From the NCBI RefSeq assembly GCF_009363435.1, contig NZ_CP045354.1, forward strand, positions 1,764,501-1,828,500: DNA of 64,000 bases, written 5' to 3'. How positions within the stretch are numbered: the first letter of the stretch is position 1; every line of letters starts with the position of its first letter. The position numbers and the translations under genes were made by a program. Shown one piece after another: positions 31,855-39,226 of the stretch. The notes beneath the pieces are model-generated. The model did no database searches. It was not told where the DNA came from and worked only from the letters and a program-made list of their open reading frames with translations. The stretch is from Labrenzia sp. THAF82 (GTDB taxonomy: Bacteria; Pseudomonadota; Alphaproteobacteria; Rhizobiales; Stappiaceae).

Positions 31855-32649
31855 ATGAGTGTGACTTCTCTTGAAAAGGTAAAGAGCGACAACAAGAGTT
31901 CCGGATCGGATGTTACCGATGTGGATCAGGTCAAAGCGGTCCCTGCCAGGCTGCAGGGACGCGTCGACGCGTTCGAAAGCGGGCGGCTTTTGGGTTGGGC
32001 CTGGGATGCCTCAAGCCCAAGCGACCGCATGACCATTCATGTTTTTCATGACGGCGAACGGGTTCTCAGCAAGGTTGCTGAAAACCCGCGTGTCGATCTG
32101 AAACGAAACGGCATTGGCGACGGCAACTATGCCTTCGATATTGAGTTGCCACAGGCTGTAGCCTCTGCTCCGGAAGGCCTGACCGTTATTGCGGAAACAC
32201 CAGAAGGTGACTCGCAACTCAAGTTGCCGCGACCGAGCGCTGAGGAGCGGGCTGCCGAGGCGGCCGTTGCAATGCCGCTGGCTCTGGTAATGGAGAAGGT
32301 TGACCGGTTGATCGTGGCACAGCGCCAAAGCGCCATTGGGCAGCGCGATGCCACCAAGCTGTTGCGTGAGACTGTTCAACGCATCGATGCGCTTGCGTCA
32401 AACGAAGGTGAACTTGGCGAAGCGCTTGCCATCCTGAAAGGAGGGCAGGGGGAACTGTCCCAGCGTGTGAAGGAACTCGAAGTCTTCCTGCTCCGGTTCG
32501 ATACGACGCTGAAGAGTTTTGACAGCCGGCTCACTGAGCTCGGTGACAAAAGCCGGAACAATCTCAAGGTCCACCTGCTTCTGCTGGCAATCCTTCTCGG
32601 TTTTGTCGGCGGAATGCTGTTCGCCACGGCCGGTGGCCTTTGGAGGTAG
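31855..32649 (+). CDS. Membrane-anchored coiled-coil protein with GW beta module
   Basis: A 264-residue protein of unknown function. Residues 34-95 (RLQGRVDAFESGRLLGWAWD ... GNYAFDIELP) form a small predicted beta module with a G-W-A-W-D signature, seen in my memory in proteins and enzymes of bacterial surface glycan loci. Residues ~140-235 are charged and heptad-rich, predicted coiled coil (LLRETVQRIDALASNEGEL). A single membrane span ends the protein (residues ~238-258, LLLLAILLGFVGGMLFATAG). GAGGAGG precedes the ATG at 31855. It may tether or organise the glycosyltransferases at the membrane; that is inference. Confidence 0.65.
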   Translation: MSVTSLEKVKSDNKSSGSDVTDVDQVKAVPARLQGRVDAFESGRLLGWAWDASSPSDRMTIHVFHDGERVLSKVAENPRVDLKRNGIGDGNYAFDIELPQAVASAPEGLTVIAETPEGDSQLKLPRPSAEERAAEAAVAMPLALVMEKVDRLIVAQRQSAIGQRDATKLLRETVQRIDALASNEGELGEALAILKGGQGELSQRVKELEVFLLRFDTTLKSFDSRLTELGDKSRNNLKVHLLLLAILLGFVGGMLFATAGGLWR

Positions 32650-32654
32650 ATTGA

Positions 32655-34916
32655 ATGGAGCCAGTCGTCACTTTGGAGGGAGTGCAGAAGTTGCCGAACA
32701 CCCGGCAGCGTCAGAACGCGGCTTCGAACAATGATAGGACGGACATTTCCGCCGTCCCGGTCGACGGGCATTCACTTCTTTGCGTTGGACTTGATCGCGA
32801 AACACTTCTGGTCGCGGGCGTTGGCAACGTTTTTTCAGGTGGCTGGCCAGCCGTTCTCAATGACGATCCGAAGGCAACGGTTTCCTGTACGGTTGCCGTG
32901 TTGCAGCACGATGGACGGATGAAGGGTAACAAGACACCATTCGTTGCCGTTCTTTCCCTGCCAGTCGGGCTGGATATCCGGCCAGAACGTCTCACGATCC
33001 GGTGCCAGGGTCATTCTCATCCCTATGGGTTCAAGTATCAGGCGGATGACCTCAAAAGCTTCTTCGGCAAAGTGAGTGAGGTTGCGTCCCAGGCGGAGCC
33101 GGATGTGATCGACAGCCTGGTTCAAGTGCTGCTGAACTGCGGAGCCACACCGGAAGTCATGGACACAACGGCCAGACTTGTCGACGGCTTCTCGGGGCGT
33201 GACGGATTTGTGGAAATTCTGGGATCGTTCGATGAGGGCGACACTTATCTGCAAGGTTGGGCCAAGGCCATTCCTGCCGGTACATGCCGCGTTTTCGTCT
33301 TGGGGGACCGTCTTCAGATCGGAGCATTCACTAGCGGACTTTTTGAACGCAAGGACACAGGAGGCAAGGCGGTTGGTTTTTCCGGTCTGCTTACTGTCGA
33401 AGGTGGAACGGATGTCCAATCTCTCCGAAAGATCTTTGTTCGAAGCCGGGCAGGCTGGAATGCAGTTCATGTACATGAACGCAAGTCGGTACTGCCGGTC
33501 AGGGCCCTGCCGTCGCACATCCGGTCCCTCCTGCCGAAGCTCTCCCCAGCAGGCGATGGCAGGGCCCTTCTGGAAGAGGCCAGCAAGCGTTTCGATGGTC
33601 GGGAAACTGTCAGCGAGCTGGATGTACCGGTTCGCGTCGGGATCGACTTCAGCGCTTGTGTGGATCGCGCAGGTGCGCTGCTGTCCGGTTGGCTTCTGGA
33701 CCCGGAAGAGCGTGTCGACACCGTGTTGTTTCGTTCAGATGGGAAAAGCTGCCGACTTGATGCCCGTTGGACAAACCAGCGGCGTCCGGATGTGACAAGT
33801 GCGTTCGAGACACTCTCTCCGTTTTTGACAGGGCCGGATGCGAAACAGCGCCATGGATTTCTCGTTCATGTTCCAGCGCAAGACGGCGTTGTCTTCAAGG
33901 AAGCGTATCTTGAACTTGTTCTCAAAGACGGCAGATCGGCTTTCGCCCCGATCGCACTTGGCCGGGCGTCACTGAAACCGGCATTGCGGCGGCTGGTGTC
34001 AGGCCTTGATCCTTCTACTGCCTTTCGTCCCGACGTCCTTGAGCGCCACTTTCTGCCCTTTGTACAGGTGGCGGAAGCGCCGGATCCGGCGGTTTCCCAA
34101 ACCTACGACCTGGGTCCTTTCCCGGAAAGCGCGGTGCTTGCACTGGTTATCGGACTGGATGACGATTTTGAAAGATCCAGAGTACTTCTATCCCTTTGTG
34201 CGCTCGACCCGAGCTTGAAGGACTTACCGATTGTCTTGGCAATATCTGACGAGATGGGGCAAGAGCAGATCGAAGACTTTCGCCGGGTCGTCGGGTTTTT
34301 CGGGTTGGCCGTTCGATTGGTTCTGGTGAACCATGCCGGCGACGCGCTCGATGCGATCCAGGCAGGCGCCAGCGAAGCGCCGTGCGACACAATCGTTTGT
34401 CTTTCTTCTGCGGTTCTGCCGCGGGCACCTGGATGGTTGGAGACGCTGCATTCGGCTTTCCAAGCTCACGATGAAGCCCCGCTGGTCGCGCCAACCATTC
34501 TTTATGAAGACGACACTATCAGGTGGGGTGGTGCCTGGATTGAGATGGAGGATGGTCGCCATCAGGTGAAGCAGCACTATCTCGGCTATCCGCGCCGAAC
34601 CCTTTTGGGAGCGGAAACAACCAAGGTTGCCGCCGTGCCGTTCGACTGCTGTATCTTGTCCCGGTCGGCTCTTGCAGAAGCGGGCGGGTTTTCCCGGAAC
34701 TATCTCGGCACCGACGAGAAGGGCCTTGATGCGGCATTGCGATTGAAGCTTTCCGGGGTTGGTTCGCTTTGGGTGCCGCAAGTGGAAATGATCCACGCCG
34801 ATGACGGCGCACCGGCCAATGCCAATTGGAAAAAACTTGTTGCCGAAATCGACCGGCGCAGTTTCGACCGCTTCTGGTCACCAGTCTTGCCGGAGTTGGT
34901 GGAGGCCAGGGCATGA
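32655..34916 (+). CDS. Large glycosyltransferase-like protein with GW beta modules
   Basis: A 753-residue protein. The C-terminal ~270 residues look like a divergent GT2 fold (ALVIGLDDDFERSRVLLSL, then APTILYEDDTIRWGGAWIEM and FDCCILSRSALAEAGGF), but the early DxD motif is not obvious. Before it are beta-rich segments, including YLQGWAKAIPAG and LLSGWLLDPEERVD, the same GW pattern as in neighbouring genes. GGAGG lies 9 bp before the ATG. The layout parallels the GT2 gene at 27541-29751, suggesting an ancient duplication. It may be a transferase with altered chemistry or an inactive partner. Confidence 0.65.
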   Translation: MEPVVTLEGVQKLPNTRQRQNAASNNDRTDISAVPVDGHSLLCVGLDRETLLVAGVGNVFSGGWPAVLNDDPKATVSCTVAVLQHDGRMKGNKTPFVAVLSLPVGLDIRPERLTIRCQGHSHPYGFKYQADDLKSFFGKVSEVASQAEPDVIDSLVQVLLNCGATPEVMDTTARLVDGFSGRDGFVEILGSFDEGDTYLQGWAKAIPAGTCRVFVLGDRLQIGAFTSGLFERKDTGGKAVGFSGLLTVEGGTDVQSLRKIFVRSRAGWNAVHVHERKSVLPVRALPSHIRSLLPKLSPAGDGRALLEEASKRFDGRETVSELDVPVRVGIDFSACVDRAGALLSGWLLDPEERVDTVLFRSDGKSCRLDARWTNQRRPDVTSAFETLSPFLTGPDAKQRHGFLVHVPAQDGVVFKEAYLELVLKDGRSAFAPIALGRASLKPALRRLVSGLDPSTAFRPDVLERHFLPFVQVAEAPDPAVSQTYDLGPFPESAVLALVIGLDDDFERSRVLLSLCALDPSLKDLPIVLAISDEMGQEQIEDFRRVVGFFGLAVRLVLVNHAGDALDAIQAGASEAPCDTIVCLSSAVLPRAPGWLETLHSAFQAHDEAPLVAPTILYEDDTIRWGGAWIEMEDGRHQVKQHYLGYPRRTLLGAETTKVAAVPFDCCILSRSALAEAGGFSRNYLGTDEKGLDAALRLKLSGVGSLWVPQVEMIHADDGAPANANWKKLVAEIDRRSFDRFWSPVLPELVEARA

Positions 34917-36262
34917 CCGTATCGCCATCCGAAACAGCGCAAATCTCAGACGATACACTGCGCGTACTGATCATTTCCCATGGGCATCCGACGCTTTCAC
35001 TCGGCGGTGCGGAAGTCGCATCCTACAATCTCCATCTCGGTCTGAAGGCCCAACCGGGGACGCAGTCCTTTTTCCTTGCAAGGGTCGGAAACGAGTATCC
35101 AAGGCACGGTCAATCCGCCCTGATGGGTGTTGATGATGCTGATGATGAATTGCTCTTTCATGCTGACGACTACGATCCCTTTCTTGTCTCCAACCGCAAT
35201 ACCGGTGACCTATGCAGGGATCTGCGCCGCTTCGTGCGCACACTTCGTCCGGATGTTGTTCATTTTCACCATTTTATCGGATTGGGTCTGGAAGCGCTCT
35301 ATACCGTTCGCGATGCATTGCCCGATGCGATCATTCTTGTGACATTCCATGAGTTTCTGTCGATTTGTCATCATCATGGACAAATGGTCAAAACAAAGGG
35401 CCACAAGCTGTGTAAAGCAGCTTCTCCAATCGCCTGTCACGGCTGTTTTCCAGACATCGCACCTGGGGCATTTTTACGTCGTCAGCAGTTCATTCAAGCC
35501 ATGCTGAGTGTTGCCGACGGCTATGTGTCTCCCAGCCAGTTTCTTGCGGACCGCTATGTTGCCTGGGGGCTGCCTCAGAACAAGATTTCCGTCATTGAAA
35601 ACGGCTTGAATGTGCGCGAAGCCGCGGATGTCCGTCCAGTTTCCGGGGGCTCTGAACGTCGGTGCCGTTTTGCCTTTTTTGGTCAGATGACACCCTACAA
35701 GGGCATCGATGTTCTGTTGGATGCGGTTCATAGGATACCCCAGAGTGTTTGGGGGGACGATGCCACGCTGACCATTCATGGTGGCAATCTGGAACGACAG
35801 CCTGAAGAGTTTCGGCAAAGGATCGGCGAACTGCTGGATACGGCTGGCCAACGCGTCCGCTTTGCAGGCAGCTATCAGAATACCGACATGCCGTCCCTCG
35901 TACGTCAGGCCGACTGGATAATGATGCCGTCGGTCTGGTGGGAAAACTCTCCTGTGATCATTCAAGAAGCCTTTTTTCACGGCCGTCCGATCATCTGCAG
36001 CGACATTGGCGGGATGTCTGAAAAGGTTCGCCCGGGGGTCGATGGTCTGCATGCCCGTGCCTCAAGCCCGGAGGACCTGGCGGATCGCATGTGCGAAGCG
36101 CTCACGGACCAAGACCTGTGGAGCCGGCTTCGGGCCGGCATCCAGCCCCCTAAAACCCATCTGGAGAGCGCCGGAGAGCACGTGGTTCTTTATCGCGATG
36201 TCATGGAAGGCCGTTCAGCAGCTCTTGCGGACTTGCCGGACACTCTCAAGCAAAGTGCCTGA
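34913..36262 (+). CDS. GT4-family glycosyltransferase
   Basis: A 449-residue GT-B enzyme, paralogous to the one at 30587-31843. The N-terminal loop is LRVLIISHGHPTLSLGGAEV, and the C-terminal domain shows FFGQMTPYKGIDVLLDAVHR and ENSPVIIQEAFFHGRPII. The cysteine-rich insert ASPIACHGCFPDIAPG sits at the same place as in its paralogue, perhaps binding a metal. The start at 34913 overlaps the upstream stop as ATGA. Confidence 0.9.
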   Translation: MTVSPSETAQISDDTLRVLIISHGHPTLSLGGAEVASYNLHLGLKAQPGTQSFFLARVGNEYPRHGQSALMGVDDADDELLFHADDYDPFLVSNRNTGDLCRDLRRFVRTLRPDVVHFHHFIGLGLEALYTVRDALPDAIILVTFHEFLSICHHHGQMVKTKGHKLCKAASPIACHGCFPDIAPGAFLRRQQFIQAMLSVADGYVSPSQFLADRYVAWGLPQNKISVIENGLNVREAADVRPVSGGSERRCRFAFFGQMTPYKGIDVLLDAVHRIPQSVWGDDATLTIHGGNLERQPEEFRQRIGELLDTAGQRVRFAGSYQNTDMPSLVRQADWIMMPSVWWENSPVIIQEAFFHGRPIICSDIGGMSEKVRPGVDGLHARASSPEDLADRMCEALTDQDLWSRLRAGIQPPKTHLESAGEHVVLYRDVMEGRSAALADLPDTLKQSA

Positions 36263-36281
36263 AAAAGCAAAGGAAACCGGA

Positions 36282-37469
36282 ATGTCCCGTATCCTGGTGA
36301 TGATACCATCCGGCGAAGTTTATGATCATAACAATGTGCGTTGGTACAGCCACCGGGACATTCAGCGCAACATCAACCACTACCACAATATTGGGGATGC
36401 ATTTGTCTTCGATTCATCGCTCAAACTGTTGAATTTCGACAAGCTGGATACCCTCACGATCCGGGAATTCAACCCGGACGAAATCGACCGCCTGCGTGAA
36501 GAATTCGACTATGTCGTGCTCCGCGGATCCAACTACATCAACGAACAAATGAACTGGGAGCTGTCGGAACAGGTTCTGAACCGGCTTCAGCTGCCGGTGC
36601 TGGCATTCGGGATCGGTGCCCAGGCGCCGGTTGACGGAAAACTATCCTTGTCCAACACCACACAGAACGTGCTGCGACTGATTGCGGATTCAACTGCCTC
36701 GATCGGAGTTCGCGGCAACTATACGGCTGAGATACTTTCAGATATCGGGATCACAAACACCCGGGTCATTGGTTGCCCGACAGCGTTTCGGCGCAATGAC
36801 CCTGACATGAAGATCCGTCTGCCAAATATCGATGATGTCAGGAAAGTCGGTGTTACGGTGCGGCGTGAAGTTTCGCCAGCATATGCAAAGGATATCCGGC
36901 AATACCTGACCTTCCATCGAGACCTCATCAAGTCGGTCGCGGGCCGCTTCGATACTGTCCTCATGGCCCAAGGTGAGCTTGAAGAGAAGAAGCTGGTTCT
37001 GGGCACACAGGATCAGTGTGAAGAGGCAATTGCCGCCCTGCGCAAAAATGCCTGGGTAAGCGAATGGTATCTCGATGACGAGATTGAAGCTCTCTACAGG
37101 AACCGACTGTTTTATTCCGACGTCGTTTCCGACTATGACGATTGCGTAAAGGCTTGCGATTTCGTCCTTGGTTATCGCTTGCATGGAAACCTCATGGCTT
37201 TGGCCAATGGTGTTCCGGCCCTCTACTTCACCTATGACAGCCGCACACGCGAATTCGCCGACACATTCAGCATTCCGAGTTTCGATGTCTTCGGCGATCA
37301 GGTTTTCCGTTTGCGAGACTTTTGGGACCAGAGCCTTTTCGACGCATTCAATCGCGCCTATGCGGACACCTACTTCACCATGAGTGATTTTCTGACTGAG
37401 AACCGCGTGGCTCACTTTATGCGCGAGCGAACGACTCTGAGTCATCCTCAAACCGCCCTTGCCATGTAA
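36282..37469 (+). CDS. Polysaccharide pyruvyltransferase-family protein
   Basis: A 395-residue protein of the PssM/CsaB/ExoV-type family that adds pyruvate ketals to sugars using phosphoenolpyruvate. Landmarks: NIGDAFVFDSSLKLL (GD motif near the N-terminus), YVVLRGSNYI, FGIGAQAP, IGVRGNYTAEILSDIGI, GCPTAF, and the late FVLGYRLHGNLMALANGVPAL with the conserved Arg-His. The start at 36282 follows AAAGGAAA; a longer frame open from 36006 overlaps the upstream gene. It is homologous to the gene at 42069-43412. The glycan acceptor is unknown. Confidence 0.85.
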   Translation: MSRILVMIPSGEVYDHNNVRWYSHRDIQRNINHYHNIGDAFVFDSSLKLLNFDKLDTLTIREFNPDEIDRLREEFDYVVLRGSNYINEQMNWELSEQVLNRLQLPVLAFGIGAQAPVDGKLSLSNTTQNVLRLIADSTASIGVRGNYTAEILSDIGITNTRVIGCPTAFRRNDPDMKIRLPNIDDVRKVGVTVRREVSPAYAKDIRQYLTFHRDLIKSVAGRFDTVLMAQGELEEKKLVLGTQDQCEEAIAALRKNAWVSEWYLDDEIEALYRNRLFYSDVVSDYDDCVKACDFVLGYRLHGNLMALANGVPALYFTYDSRTREFADTFSIPSFDVFGDQVFRLRDFWDQSLFDAFNRAYADTYFTMSDFLTENRVAHFMRERTTLSHPQTALAM

Positions 37470-37690
37470 AATATATTGAATTTGAAAGTAAATTAAAAAT
37501 ACTTTTCTTGTAATAATAATTCCTATTTGTTTGAATAAAATATTCAATAATATAAACATACAAAAAGTTTGACAAAATTCTATGTTGCGCCGCATTATTG
37601 TCACAAATAATCATGATTCTTCGGATTGTATACTTGATTTAGGGGCGTTCTCTCCGAAAGGGTCGCTTCGTAGTTCTATTGGGGGCTTGA
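37470..37690. promoter_or_regulatory. AT-rich internal promoter region in the glycan cluster
   Basis: These 221 bp are markedly AT-rich compared with both flanking genes and break an otherwise gapless run. They contain the perfect inverted repeat TTGAATA-AAA-TATTCAA (37531-37547), a TTGACA box at 37570-37575 and a TATACT box near 37628. The 37691 gene and those after it probably have their own promoter here. Confidence 0.5.
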
Positions 37691-39220
37691 ATGTCAGTCG
37701 TGGCCACACAAGATGCGTTTCCGGTAAACAACTCTTCCAGGGAGATCCTGCTATTAAAGGAGCTGACGCTTATCGTCGTCGGTGTCTCTCGTCAGGATAT
37801 TCCAGGTTCACTTTTGGAAGCGGTCAAAACCGTTTGGTTCGAGGGTGTTGAGGAAGGCTTTGCGCAATTCACGGATGAGAATTCCGGGCGCTTTCAAGTC
37901 TCTGAAGCTCCTCTTCTTCCGCTTGCGGTCATCATGGATCCGTCGGCAAGCGATGAGAAAGACAGCTTTCTCAAATGGCTGCAACACAGAGGCGTTACGC
38001 AGTTGCCGCCGGTCATCGGCTGGGGACGCGGAAGCGAAGTTGAAGCAATCTCCTCGCTTGTGGGGCTTGTGTCTGAACAAGTCATATCCGGTGCACGCCG
38101 CCTGGTGCTGTCCAGCCGGGAGCTCAAGACACTCCGCAGCCTCAACGATGATCTTCAAAATCGCTTCGCTGCGCTTGAAGCATTTTTGAACAGGCACGGT
38201 CTCCAGCCGCTCGACCTTCTGTTCAGCAACGAACCTGCGGAAAACCCGCTCAATCCAAACGTACTTGCAAGTGCTTCGGCTGACGGCATCACTCAAATCC
38301 TCCCTGTGCCGAGCTCAGGTGTCAGTGGCGTTGCACTTCATGTAGAGCAAGCCGGCTCCAGGCCGGACATCAAGCTGCGTGCCCAGCTCGTGACGCTGGA
38401 AGACCTTCGGATCGTCGACACATGGCATTTTTCCAGCGGTGACCTGGCATCCGGCTGGAATATTTTTGGGTTGTCACGTTCAACTGCAGGATTGAAACGG
38501 ACACTGGAGTTCCGTCTCCAAGCCGAGCAGACCGAAGAGGACGTGCCACGCCTGTCGGTCGGCGGGTTGCAACCTGTCGACATGTTCCACGTGCGGGATG
38601 CCGCCAACGGTGTTTCGGTGTTGAAAAACAGTCTAGCGCTTCAGGTTTGGGGCGGCATTCCGGGTGTCTCAATGCCGCAGCACGCCAACTACATACCGGC
38701 ACAATCTCAACAGGTCGACCTTGACGAAGGTTTCCGGGATGTGCCGATTGCCCCCGGCATTCTAGAACACGCAAGTCTTGCCAATTCCGATGAAGTGTCC
38801 TTCGACTTCGAAGCCATCATGCCGCTGCCGACAGAGCGCGCAATCGGGTGCCATCCGCCAGCGGAAGGCATGACGATTGGCTATTTGCCCGCCGCCTGCC
38901 CACCGCAGGTCATCCGCATGTCGGCCAAAGCCTTTATCGACAACAACCAGGCGGCAGATATCGAATTTGCTGTTGTGGTTGCGCAGGATCTGGCTGCTGC
39001 CAAGGCGCTGTTTTCCGAGGAACGGGAGCAGGCTGTTGGTGAGGCCTTTTCCAGTTGGACTTCAATAACTTACGGCGAGACAGCCCAAGTGAGCGCATTT
39101 GCCAGCGAGCAGATCGGCGTTTGGCAGAATGTCTATTTCGCGACACGCATGCGCGAGCCGGGCAACAATGACTTTGCCTGGGCAAAATTCGGTAACTTCC
39201 GCGCAGTTGTGAGCGGGTAG
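37691..39220 (+). CDS. Conserved-looking protein of unknown function in the glycan cluster
   Basis: A 509-residue cytosolic-looking protein (no signal peptide, no membrane span) that I do not recognise. The first ~190 residues are mixed alpha/beta (LTLIVVGVSRQDIPGSLLE, VIGWGRGSEVEAISSLVGLV). The remaining ~300 are beta-rich with paired aromatic/hydrophobic strands (LEDLRIVDTWHFSSGDLASG, ending WQNVYFATRMREPGNND), like a carbohydrate-binding or lectin-like sandwich. It lies 6 bp before the bifunctional glycosyltransferase gene, so a glycan-related role is likely by context only. Confidence 0.7.
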   Translation: MSVVATQDAFPVNNSSREILLLKELTLIVVGVSRQDIPGSLLEAVKTVWFEGVEEGFAQFTDENSGRFQVSEAPLLPLAVIMDPSASDEKDSFLKWLQHRGVTQLPPVIGWGRGSEVEAISSLVGLVSEQVISGARRLVLSSRELKTLRSLNDDLQNRFAALEAFLNRHGLQPLDLLFSNEPAENPLNPNVLASASADGITQILPVPSSGVSGVALHVEQAGSRPDIKLRAQLVTLEDLRIVDTWHFSSGDLASGWNIFGLSRSTAGLKRTLEFRLQAEQTEEDVPRLSVGGLQPVDMFHVRDAANGVSVLKNSLALQVWGGIPGVSMPQHANYIPAQSQQVDLDEGFRDVPIAPGILEHASLANSDEVSFDFEAIMPLPTERAIGCHPPAEGMTIGYLPAACPPQVIRMSAKAFIDNNQAADIEFAVVVAQDLAAAKALFSEEREQAVGEAFSSWTSITYGETAQVSAFASEQIGVWQNVYFATRMREPGNNDFAWAKFGNFRAVVSG

Positions 39221-39226
39221 GCCGTC

